Assembly: GCF_947654275.1 (NCBI RefSeq)
Contig: NZ_CANTJS010000015.1
Span: forward strand, 1-59,337
Origin: an uncultured Oscillibacter sp.
GTDB lineage: Bacteria > Bacillota > Clostridia > Oscillospirales > Oscillospiraceae
Direction of reading: 5' to 3'
Length of the DNA stretch: 59,337 bases
Each line of letters begins with the position of its first letter. Position 1 is the stretch's first letter. The notes beneath the pieces are model-generated. The model was not told the DNA's origin. It did not search any database and worked only from the letters and a program-made list of their open reading frames with translations. A program made the position numbers and the translations under genes. Of the stretch, positions 32,575 through 39,426 are shown one piece after another.

Positions 32575-32627
32575 AGATATCGGATGTCTTATATCTATAG
32601 TTTAGAACATTTTCCTGCTGCTGTCAA
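32575..32627 (-). promoter_or_regulatory. Lyase-like gene promoter with GntR-type operator
   Basis: On the minus strand TTGACA (32627-32622), a 17-bp spacer, TAAACT (32604-32599), and then a near-palindrome AGACATC-C-GATATCT (32589-32575) about 10 bp after the -10 box. The same partial palindrome lies at the same type of place before ilvC. Confidence 0.7.
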
Positions 32628-32693
32628 TTCCGCGAATCGACAAACATAAATCCTGCGTTTTGTGAAAAAGCACAGATTTAATCAGAACTGTCG

Positions 32694-33863
32694 TCAGATG
32701 ACCGGTCCCATGCAGTAGATGTCCATGGACTGGCTGTAGTAAATGGTCTCCCCTTTGCACTGCCCTCCGGAGAGGGTTTTCAGCAGCTTTTGGAACAGCT
32801 CCTCCCCCACTGCCTCAATACTCGCCTCCCCCAGGATGACGCGTCCGGCGTTTATGTCCATGTCGTTGACCATCCGCTCATAGGTATGGGGGTTGCCGCA
32901 GATTTTGATGACCGGCAGAATGGGGAAGCCCTGAGGCGCGCCCCGGCCGGTGGAGAAGGTGATGCACTGGGCCCCGCCGGCGGCCATGCCGGTGAGAATT
33001 TCAATCTCCCGGCCCGGCGTCTCCTTAATCCAGAGACCCTTCCGCCCCGCGCTCATTTCCGCATAGTCCAGTACGCCCTCAATGGTCCGGGAGCCGGATT
33101 TCATAATGGCCCCCAGGGATTTTTCCTCAATGGTGCTCAGGCCGCCCTTGATGTTGCCGGGGGTGGGCTGGCCCTTCCGCATGTCGCAGCCCAGGGATTT
33201 GGCCCGGGTCTCCATGTCCAAGACTATTTTCAGAATCTTCTCCCCCACCTCCGGCGTCCGGGCCCGCCGCGCCAGGATGTGCTCCGCGCCGATGAACTCT
33301 GTCACCTCACCGAACATCACCGTGCCGCCGGCGTCCACAATCCTGTCCGCCACATAGCCGATGGCGCAGTTGCTTGCCAGGCCGGAGGTGGCGTCGGAGC
33401 CTCCGCACTTGATGCCCATGACGAAGCGGGACAGATCGGTTTCCCTCCGCTGCATGCCGGAGATCGCCATGGACAGACGCTGGGCTTTTTTGATGCCGTC
33501 GGCAATGGCGTTGGCCATGCCGCCAATCTCCTGAATCCGGACGATATCATAGGGCTTCCCGGATTGTGCGGCGGCCTCCAGCAGCCGGTCCACGTCGGTG
33601 CCCTCGCAGCCCAGGCTGACAATCAGCGCCGCGCCGGTGTTGGGGTGGCAGATGAGGGAGACCAGGGTGTCCGTCACCCGGTCCAAATCAGGGGGAAGCT
33701 GGCAGCAGCCCTGGTGATGCAGCAGGGGCCGGCAGTTCATCACCTGATTGCCGATGGCCTGGGCCACCTCGTTGGCGCAGACCACGCTGGGAACAATGGC
33801 CACATAATTCCGGGACCCCACCTTCCCGTCCGGCCGCTCATAACCCCAAAAAGTGTGTTCCAT
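32694..33863 (-). CDS. UxaA-family dehydratase, large subunit
   Basis: A 389-aa protein of the altronate/galactarate dehydratase C-terminal family (UxaA/GarD). It opens HTFWGYERPDGKVGSRNYVAIVPSV; then HHQGCCQLPPDL, SLGCEGTDVDRL, MGIKCGGSDATSGLASN and TFSTGRGAPQGFPILPVIKICGNP are family blocks with conserved Cys and His for the iron site. The N-terminal SAF domain is separate and encoded just upstream (33868). GGAAGGAG sits before the ATG at 33863. As in split two-subunit sugar-acid dehydratases, both parts are needed. With LarA upstream a 2-hydroxyacid substrate is likely; true altronate use is not shown (no uxaB/uxaC near). Confidence 0.92.
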   Translation of the reverse strand: MEHTFWGYERPDGKVGSRNYVAIVPSVVCANEVAQAIGNQVMNCRPLLHHQGCCQLPPDLDRVTDTLVSLICHPNTGAALIVSLGCEGTDVDRLLEAAAQSGKPYDIVRIQEIGGMANAIADGIKKAQRLSMAISGMQRRETDLSRFVMGIKCGGSDATSGLASNCAIGYVADRIVDAGGTVMFGEVTEFIGAEHILARRARTPEVGEKILKIVLDMETRAKSLGCDMRKGQPTPGNIKGGLSTIEEKSLGAIMKSGSRTIEGVLDYAEMSAGRKGLWIKETPGREIEILTGMAAGGAQCITFSTGRGAPQGFPILPVIKICGNPHTYERMVNDMDINAGRVILGEASIEAVGEELFQKLLKTLSGGQCKGETIYYSQSMDIYCMGPVI

Positions 33864-33867
33864 GTCC

Positions 33868-34170
33868 TCACTCCTTCCAATCGCCGCGGGCACGGGCGCT
33901 GTCCAGATTATGGACATGCACATAGTCCCCCCGCTTGATGTCCTTGGTGGCAATGCCGATAGACTCGCCGTATTTCCAGACGGTTTCGCCGCCGGGAATG
34001 TCCGCCAGCGCCACCTTGTGTCCATAGGGAATGTCCTCATGGACGGCAACCGCGTCCAGACTGCCGTCCCGGGCCATGACCTCCACGGTGTCCCCGGCGG
34101 AAACCTCCGCGAAAATGGACGCGACATTGTCCTTTGGCTGCACCTGAACTGCCAGTTTTCTCTCACTCAT
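33868..34170 (-). CDS. SAF-domain small subunit of UxaA-family dehydratase
   Basis: A 100-aa SAF-domain protein (RKLAVQVQPKDNVASIFAEVSAGDTVEV, DIPYGHKVALADIPGGETVWKYGESIGIATKDIKRGDYVHVHN). This is the N-terminal SAF module of altronate-type dehydratases, encoded as its own protein. His in VHEDIPYGHKVA is typical. It starts at 34170 with an ATGA overlap of the larA-like stop and ends 4 bp before the large subunit, so the three are tightly coupled. Confidence 0.9.
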   Translation of the reverse strand: MSERKLAVQVQPKDNVASIFAEVSAGDTVEVMARDGSLDAVAVHEDIPYGHKVALADIPGGETVWKYGESIGIATKDIKRGDYVHVHNLDSARARGDWKE

Positions 34171-35456
34171 GCTGGTTCCTCCTCCTGTTTTCGTACAATG
34201 ACCGATACGCCGTCCGGAATGACGGTCACGGATGCGCTGCCGCCTCTGAGCCGGAAGGCCGTGCTCAGCGCCTCGTCAAAGCTCCGGGCCGCCAGAAAAC
34301 CCATATGTTCCAGCTCCCGGAGGTCCATGTGCTGCGTGACGATGATGATGGGATGCCGCAGCATCAGCTCCGCATAAATCTGTGCGCACCACTGTTCCGG
34401 AATGGACTCCCTGGGCGGTATGGCCTCGATGGTCTTCTTGATGGCCTGCGGCGAGCCCAGACGCATCAGCTTTTCAAAATTGGTTCCGCCGATGCCGTCG
34501 CACAGGGACGCCCCCAAAATCAGGACGCCCCCCTCCGCGGCGCAGGCTGCGGCGGCAGAAACCCCTTTGGGGGTCTGATACAGGTTTTGGTCCAGGGGAT
34601 AGCCGCCGTTTGTTGTGATGACAATGTCGCTCTGAACCCGGTCCACGCCGCACATGCCCGAAACAAAGGCGCAGCCCCGGGCATGGGCCTCGATGCAGTC
34701 CCCGGCAAAGGCGGCGACAATCCGCTTCTCCGCGTCCATGGCCACATTCAGAATGAAAGCCAGTCCCACCCTTCGGGCCGCGCAGGCCATATCCTCATGA
34801 ATGGGATTCCCCTCCAGAACGCCGGTGACGGCGTTGGGGTGGGAAATGGCCCTGGCAGAATGGTTCTCGTTCACCGTCTCCTTGGAGCAAATCGCCGGCA
34901 GGATGCTTTTCCTGCCTCCGCTGAACCCGGCAAAGAAATGGGGCTCGATAAAGCCCTCCGCGACAATCAGGTCGCTCTCCAGGGCCAGACGGTTAACGCT
35001 GAGCTCCGCCCCGGAGGGAAGGCGGCAGACATACCGCATATCCTCGGCCCGAAAGGCGTCGTGGACCACAATGGTCTCCCGCTCCACAATCTCCGGCCCG
35101 AAACGCTCCAGCATCTCGTCCCGGGTTGTGGGGCGGTGCAGGCCGGTGCCGATGAGGATGGTAATTCCGGCGTCCGGCTGTCCCCGCCGGATCTCCTCCA
35201 GCAGAAGCGGCATGGTGATCCCCGAGGGCATATTGCGGGTATGGTCCGAGGTAATGACCAGAATCCGCCGCTTTCCTTTGGCCAGCTCCGACAGCGGCGG
35301 CGTTCCGATGGGCGCCTTCAGCGCCTCCCGGACAATGTCCGCCTGGCCACGGCCGCTGCGGAAGCGGTCCGCGTGATTCACCAGAACGTGTTTCAGGTTT
35401 TCGTCCGGAACACGCAGCGGCAGGGTTCCCTTGTAGTATGGAAGCTGAAATTCCAT
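34167..35456 (-). CDS. LarA family (nickel-dependent 2-hydroxyacid racemase-like) protein
   Basis: A 429-aa member of the LarA/DUF2088 family, which uses a nickel-pincer (NPN) cofactor to racemise or epimerise 2-hydroxyacids. It has ITSDHTRNMP (LarA proteins usually read DHTRP), GTGLHRPTT, VVHDAF and the cofactor-binding segment EPHFFAGFSGGRKSILPAI with the Lys that carries the cofactor. The larB/C/E maturation genes are not in the window, so the cofactor must come from elsewhere in the genome. GAGGAGGAG precedes the ATG at 35456. It leads the operon LarA, SAF, UxaA-like, consistent with epimerisation followed by dehydration of a sugar acid. The substrate is not known. Confidence 0.88.
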   Translation of the reverse strand: MEFQLPYYKGTLPLRVPDENLKHVLVNHADRFRSGRGQADIVREALKAPIGTPPLSELAKGKRRILVITSDHTRNMPSGITMPLLLEEIRRGQPDAGITILIGTGLHRPTTRDEMLERFGPEIVERETIVVHDAFRAEDMRYVCRLPSGAELSVNRLALESDLIVAEGFIEPHFFAGFSGGRKSILPAICSKETVNENHSARAISHPNAVTGVLEGNPIHEDMACAARRVGLAFILNVAMDAEKRIVAAFAGDCIEAHARGCAFVSGMCGVDRVQSDIVITTNGGYPLDQNLYQTPKGVSAAAACAAEGGVLILGASLCDGIGGTNFEKLMRLGSPQAIKKTIEAIPPRESIPEQWCAQIYAELMLRHPIIIVTQHMDLRELEHMGFLAARSFDEALSTAFRLRGGSASVTVIPDGVSVIVRKQEEEPA

Positions 35457-35488
35457 AGGCTCCTCCTCTCGTTCCATCGTACTAATTC

Positions 35489-35531
35489 TGTATTTTTAAT
35501 TCATAATACATTTTTTGTTTTGTTCCGTCAA
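35489..35531 (-). promoter_or_regulatory. larA-operon promoter overlapped by an operator palindrome
   Basis: On the minus strand TTGACG (35531-35526), a 17-bp spacer and TATTAT (35508-35503). TGTATT-N10-AATACA (35489-35510), a perfect 6-bp inverted repeat, covers the -10 box and is the natural target of the GntR regulator encoded just upstream (35661-36329). Confidence 0.75.
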
Positions 35532-35578
35532 GAGAGGAACCACAGAATTGCGCCCCGCTTTTTTGTGCAAAGCAGACA

Positions 35579-35619
35579 AAAGCCGTGCCGCAGCTGTCTT
35601 CACAGCCACGGCACGGCTT
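35579..35619. terminator. Terminator of the upstream GntR gene
   Basis: AAGCCGTGCCG pairs with CGGCACGGCTT (11 bp) around a loop that itself holds CTGT/ACAG. On the minus strand it is followed by TTTTGTC. It separates the GntR gene from the larA operon. Confidence 0.8.
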
Positions 35620-35660
35620 CATTCGGTTTCATGGTATTTCAGCATGCCTGCGGGGCCCCG

Positions 35661-36329
35661 TCACGGGGACGCCTGGTTTTCAAGCAGGAACAGGACCCCC
35701 TTTTCCGCTTCGTCCAGATGGGTCTGCAAAACGGAGGCCGCCCGGTCCGGGTCCCTGGCGAGGATTCCGTCGATGATGCCGATATGCTCCGTGATGGAAT
35801 GCTCATAGCGCTTCCGGGTGTGGAGCGAAAACAGGCGCACGGGCTGCAGAACATTGTACACCCGGCTGGTCAGCTCACGCAGGAACTGGTTGCCCGAGTA
35901 CAGGATGATGCTGTCGTGGAGCTCGCTGTCCAGCTGAACGTATTCCTCCATATCACTGTAGACCCGAAACGCCTCAAAGCGGCTCCGCAGCGTCAGAAAA
36001 TGCCGTTCTTCCTCCTGCGTCAGTCTGGAGACGGCCTCCCTCAGGGCGAACTGCTCCAGCAGGCTGCGCACCTGAAAGATGTCCTTTACATTGAGCGGCG
36101 TCAGCGCCTTGACAAACAGGCCCTTCCCGCTGCCAGAGTCCAGCAGGCCGTCGTCCTTCAGCATGTTCAGCGCCTCCCGGACCGGCGTGCGGCTTACCTG
36201 AAACAGCTCGGCCAGCTCGGTTTCCTGGACCCTGGCGCCCTGGGAAAGCTGTCCGTTGATAATCATGGTCTTAATGCCCTCATAAACCTGCTCCCGGATG
36301 GTCCGAATCTTTGGTATGGTTAAGTTCAT
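35661..36329 (-). CDS. GntR/FadR-type regulator, upstream of larA operon
   Basis: A 222-aa regulator with an N-terminal winged helix (EQVYEGIKTMIINGQLSQGARVQETELAELFQVSRTPVREALNML) and a C-terminal FCD ligand domain, with metal-binding His residues in the ELHDSI, RKRYEHSITEHIGI patches as in FadR-group proteins that sense organic acids. AGGAG lies before the ATG at 36329. It is transcribed toward the larA/uxaA-like operon and separated by a terminator, so it is likely the local regulator of hydroxyacid use (inference). Confidence 0.9.
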   Translation of the reverse strand: MNLTIPKIRTIREQVYEGIKTMIINGQLSQGARVQETELAELFQVSRTPVREALNMLKDDGLLDSGSGKGLFVKALTPLNVKDIFQVRSLLEQFALREAVSRLTQEEERHFLTLRSRFEAFRVYSDMEEYVQLDSELHDSIILYSGNQFLRELTSRVYNVLQPVRLFSLHTRKRYEHSITEHIGIIDGILARDPDRAASVLQTHLDEAEKGVLFLLENQASP

Positions 36330-36359
36330 GGTAAAATCTCCTAAATTTACTTGCCTTCT

Positions 36360-36389
36360 ATTATAACGCTTCCCCCGCCGCATTTTCAA
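36360..36389 (-). promoter_or_regulatory. Promoter of the FadR-type gene at 35661
   Basis: On the minus strand TTGAAA (36389-36384), an 18-bp spacer and TATAAT (36365-36360), about 30 bp before the ATG at 36329. Confidence 0.7.
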
Positions 36390-36436
36390 GCTTCCTTTTG
36401 CCTTTTGTGCCGGACAGGGACGGTTTCAGATTTTAA

Positions 36437-36465
36437 TTGATGGGAGACACGGCCCATGCTATAAT
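36437..36465 (+). promoter_or_regulatory. Promoter of the gene at 36506
   Basis: TTGATG, a 17-bp spacer and TATAAT, with the start codon 40 bp downstream. Confidence 0.75.
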
Positions 36466-36505
36466 GAAATTGCTGAATCTAAATTTGCGGAGGAGACCGG
36501 CGGCG

Positions 36506-37051
36506 ATGATAGAACCGAACACATTCAAGGCAATCCTGGCGGAAAACGGGGGACGCCTTCCCCTGCTGACCCTTGATGAATTTTTCAGCGGGAACACAGA
36601 AGAGGACTCCATCGCCCCAAACCAATGGGGATATGGCCGCCCCACCCTCTCCGAGCTGTGGGATGTCCTGAAAAAAGTGGAATCCTTGTCCGAAACCGCA
36701 TGGGTTCGCGTCGCCCTGCACGACGACACGGCAATCGCGGAACGCGGCGGGGACGAGGCATGTCAGCTGGTGGGAGACGCAATTGTGGTCTGCGGGGCTG
36801 TTCTACCGGCCGAACTGGAGGCATTTGTAAATTGTGAATGGCTGTGCTCGGACGGAGTCATTCAGGTCGAGGCTGATACCCTCGGCATGTATTCCCGGGT
36901 CCCCCCATTCCGGAGCACCTCGCGTGTCTGGAAATCGTGTGGGACTAATCTTCGGCGCTCCCCCCCGCCGGGCGCCGGACCGTCTGCCGAAACCCCGGTA
37001 TACTTAGAGAATGGGCGGGCACAGAGGCCCGTCTCCTGCACCTCATCCTGA
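36506..37051 (+). CDS. Hypothetical protein with a probable C-terminal frameshift
   Basis: The frame from the ATG at 36506 (MIEPNTFKAILAENGG; GGAGGAG upstream) runs 181 codons to 37051. No known family was recognised; WGYGRPTLSELWDVLKKVESL and GDEACQLVGDAIVVCG look like a compact alpha/beta protein. After a run of six C (36901-36906) the encoded sequence becomes Ser/Arg/Pro-rich. One extra C would instead give IPEHLACLEIVWD and stop at 36948, a far more natural end of about 147 aa. So the last about 48 residues may be an artefact of a sequencing error, a real lesion, or a slippage switch. Confidence 0.6.
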   Translation: MIEPNTFKAILAENGGRLPLLTLDEFFSGNTEEDSIAPNQWGYGRPTLSELWDVLKKVESLSETAWVRVALHDDTAIAERGGDEACQLVGDAIVVCGAVLPAELEAFVNCEWLCSDGVIQVEADTLGMYSRVPPFRSTSRVWKSCGTNLRRSPPPGAGPSAETPVYLENGRAQRPVSCTSS

Positions 37052-37091
37052 TAAAATGCGCGAATGGACACGGCCGATTTCAAGAAAACAG

Positions 37092-37120
37092 TTGTCCGCG
37101 CCGGAAAAATATGTTAAACT
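37092..37120 (+). promoter_or_regulatory. Promoter of the second FadR-type gene
   Basis: TTGTCC, a 17-bp spacer and TAAACT; the start codon at 37242 leaves a leader of about 115 nt. Confidence 0.55.
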
Positions 37121-37241
37121 GAGTGATATCTATCAAATCTGTCTCACGCTCTGAGCATCCGTCCGCCGCGGTCCGGGACGCCGGCGAAGCGGCGGAGGCA
37201 GGGAGACCGTCCCTACACAACTAAAACAGGGAGGCGATTTC

Positions 37242-37949
37242 ATGCAGGTTCCGGCAGCACGGCAGCAGCGGAAAAGTTTATCCCGTCAGGTGATGGAATC
37301 CATCGAGAGGATGATTTTGGAACAGGATCTGCGCCCTGGAGACCCCTTGCCCACGGAGGCGCAGATTGCCGGGGAGCTGATGGTCAGCAAAAGCAGCGTC
37401 CGGGAGGCCGTCAAAATGCTGGAGGCCCTGGGCGTTGTAGAAATCCGCAGAGGGCTCTGCACGGTCATCAGCGCCAGCCCGGAACAGGGCTATATGAATG
37501 TCATGCTGTCCCATCTGTATCTGAACGACGGCAGCGCGGAAGAGCTCCAGGTCTTCCGCCGCACGATTGAGACCGCCTATACCGCCCTGGCCATCGACGC
37601 GGCCTCGGAGTCGGATCTGGCGGCCATCCAAAAGGCCCTGGAGGCCTTTCGGGAGAAATACCAGGCCAACACCCTGGAGGCCTCCGACGATGTCGCCTTT
37701 CACAATCAGATTCTGCTGGCCACTCACAACGCGTTCCTCATCAGCCTGGGCAGCGCGCTGAACGAGCTGTTCTCGGAGACCATCGCCGTCTCCATCAACC
37801 TCAATCCTCAGATTGCCGTGTCGGACCACGAGGAAATCTGCCGGGCCATCCTCTGCCGGGACAAGGAGGCGGCCTCCGCGGCCATCCGCAAAAGCGCAGA
37901 GCAGTGGGCCGCCGCCTACAAAATCCAGAAACCACCGCTGGAGCGGTGA
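37242..37949 (+). CDS. GntR/FadR-type regulator next to ilvC
   Basis: A 235-aa regulator. The N-terminal winged helix is SLSRQVMESIERMILEQDLRPGDPLPTEAQIAGELMVSKSSVREAVKMLEALGVVEIRRG, and an FCD-like C-terminal domain (FRRTIETAYTALAIDAA, DVAFHNQILLATHN, VSDHEEICRAIL) carries metal-ligand-type Asp and His residues. GGGAGG precedes the ATG. Its terminator and a repeat element separate it from ilvC. It is the most likely reader of the operator-like palindrome found before both ilvC and the lyase-like gene. Confidence 0.92.
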   Translation: MQVPAARQQRKSLSRQVMESIERMILEQDLRPGDPLPTEAQIAGELMVSKSSVREAVKMLEALGVVEIRRGLCTVISASPEQGYMNVMLSHLYLNDGSAEELQVFRRTIETAYTALAIDAASESDLAAIQKALEAFREKYQANTLEASDDVAFHNQILLATHNAFLISLGSALNELFSETIAVSINLNPQIAVSDHEEICRAILCRDKEAASAAIRKSAEQWAAAYKIQKPPLER

Positions 37950-37952
37950 GCA

Positions 37953-37982
37953 GCATGCCGGAGGCCCCCGCCTCCGGCATGC
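37953..37982 (+). terminator. Terminator of the GntR gene at 37242
   Basis: GCATGCCGGAGGC and GCCTCCGGCATGC make a perfect 13-bp stem with a CCCC loop, then TTCCGCTTCC. It lies 4 bp after the stop codon. Confidence 0.8.
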
Positions 37983-38002
37983 TTCCGCTTCCGGAAATTC
38001 CT

Positions 38003-38178
38003 GGAACCTGTCTTCACAGCCGCTGACCGCTGTCTGAACGGCCTTTTTCCCGTCATACCGCGTCGATTTTCCCTGCAATCCGTCCGGATTGCTGCGGGCG
38101 CAAAAGAGCTTCTTGTCTGACAGGAAAAATCCTCGCCCATCCAGCGACCCCCGGCTATGAATACAGATTCTTAGAACC
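38003..38178 (-). repeat. Palindromic repeat family, copy 1
   Basis: On the minus strand it opens AGAATCTGTATTCATAGCC and closes GGCTGTGAAGACAGGTTCC, the inverted ends of a 120-176 bp element also seen at 46617, 50033 and 52656. The inner marks TTTTTCCTGTCAGACAAG, AATCCGGACGGATT and CGTTCAGACAGCG match the copy at 52656 closely. It fills most of the gap between the GntR gene and the ilvC promoter. Confidence 0.85.
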
Positions 38179-38191
38179 GGAAAAAAGGGGA

Positions 38192-38236
38192 TTGACAAAA
38201 TGCCGAATCCTGTTATAATTTAAACATCAGATGTCT
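38192..38236 (+). promoter_or_regulatory. ilvC promoter with GntR-type operator
   Basis: TTGACA, a 16-bp spacer and TATAAT (38192-38219), then AAACATC-A-GATGTCT (38222-38236), a near-perfect 15-bp palindrome. It matches the lyase-gene operator AGACATC-C-GATATCT in 12 of 15 positions when both are read 5'-3' in the direction of transcription, or 13 of 15 when the lyase site is read on the opposite strand; both share ATC-N-GAT with flanking AGA/TCT. Confidence 0.72.
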
Positions 38237-38280
38237 TATGTCTTTTACCGCACAATGTGAAAATTATGAGGAGGACGATT

Positions 38281-39279
38281 ATGGGCAGGGTTTATTACGA
38301 TCAGGACGGGAATATCGGGGCAGTTCAGGACAAGGTAATCGCCATCATCGGCTATGGAAATCAGGGCCGTTCCCAGGCGCTGAACATGCGGGATTCCGGC
38401 GTGAAGCACATCATTGTGGGCAGCATTCATGATTCCTCCTGGAACACGGCCAACGCGGACGGCTTCCAGACCTATTCCATTGCCGAAGCGGCCAAACGGG
38501 CGGATATCGTCTTTTTGCTGCTGCCGGACGAGGTGGCCCCGGAAATCTATGAAAAGGAAATTGCGCCCAACCTGCATCCCGGCGCGGCGCTGAATTTCGC
38601 CTCCGGCTACAACATCACCTATGGATTCATCAAGCCAGCCGCCGACCTGGACGTCATCATGGTGGCCCCCCGCATGATTGGCAAGGGCGTTCGGGAGACC
38701 TATGAGAACGGAACCGGCTTCCCCACCTTCGTCGTGGTCAATCAGGACGCCACCGGCCACGCCAAAGAAATCGCCGTGGGTCTGGCCAAGGCCCTGGGCT
38801 CCACCAAGGCCGGCGCCATTGAGGTTACCTTCAACGACGAGACCTATCTGGACCTGATGAGCGAGCAGGCAATCTGGCCGCTGATTATGAACGTCCTGGT
38901 GACGGCCTTCGACTTCTTCCACGAGAAGGGACTGCCTGCGGAGGCCATTCTGACGGAGATGTACATGTCCAAGGAGCCCATGGTCATGATGGAGAAGATG
39001 GCCGACATGGGTCTGTTCAAGCAGCTTCCCCTTCACAGCCGCACCAGCCAGTACGGGCAGATGTCCCGCTTCAAGATGGTCGACAACAGCGCCATGCGGG
39101 CTTTTATCGAAGAGCAGTACAATCACATTGTCAACGGCGACTTTGCCAGGGAATGGGAAGAGGTCAAGGCCGGCGGCATGAAGGAATTCGACCAGCTGTG
39201 GGCTGAGACGGAAAAACTGCCCATCTCCGTGGTTGAGGCGGAGGTCCGCAAAAATCTCTCCGGCGGAGCGAAGGACTGA
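38281..39279 (+). CDS. ilvC: Ketol-acid reductoisomerase
   Basis: Second step of branched-chain amino acid synthesis: isomerises and reduces acetolactate or acetohydroxybutyrate with NAD(P)H and Mg2+. The 332-aa class I enzyme has the Rossmann motif GYGNQG (24-29), then PDEVAPEIYEKEI, FASGYNITYG, MIGKGVRETYENGTGFPTFV and the C-terminal knotted domain with Mg-binding FNDETYLDLMSEQA. It is shorter in the N-terminus than some, but complete. No other ilv genes adjoin. AGGAGG lies before the ATG. Its setting by a FadR-type regulator and the operator it shares with the methionine-lyase-like gene suggest use in amino-acid or 2-oxobutyrate turnover rather than the main ilv pathway; a paralog could exist elsewhere. 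Confidence 0.92.
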   Translation: MGRVYYDQDGNIGAVQDKVIAIIGYGNQGRSQALNMRDSGVKHIIVGSIHDSSWNTANADGFQTYSIAEAAKRADIVFLLLPDEVAPEIYEKEIAPNLHPGAALNFASGYNITYGFIKPAADLDVIMVAPRMIGKGVRETYENGTGFPTFVVVNQDATGHAKEIAVGLAKALGSTKAGAIEVTFNDETYLDLMSEQAIWPLIMNVLVTAFDFFHEKGLPAEAILTEMYMSKEPMVMMEKMADMGLFKQLPLHSRTSQYGQMSRFKMVDNSAMRAFIEEQYNHIVNGDFAREWEEVKAGGMKEFDQLWAETEKLPISVVEAEVRKNLSGGAKD

Positions 39280-39335
39280 CCCTTTTCACGGGCTCCGGCG
39301 GCCAGCGCCGGAACACCATCCGGATATTTATGCAG

Positions 39336-39361
39336 AACGGGAGGGCGTATGCCCTCCCGTT
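39336..39361. terminator. Hairpin between convergent ilvC and sensor kinase genes
   Basis: AACGGGAGGGC/GCCCTCCCGTT, a perfect 11-bp stem with a 4-nt loop. The plus-strand side is followed by TTTCCCGCTGTTTT. It can serve both strands. Confidence 0.75.
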
Positions 39362-39426
39362 TCCCGCTGTTTTCGTCCCATAAACCGGCGGCCCCGGCTC
39401 CTGCCGGGGTCCGCGTCTCGTCTCTC

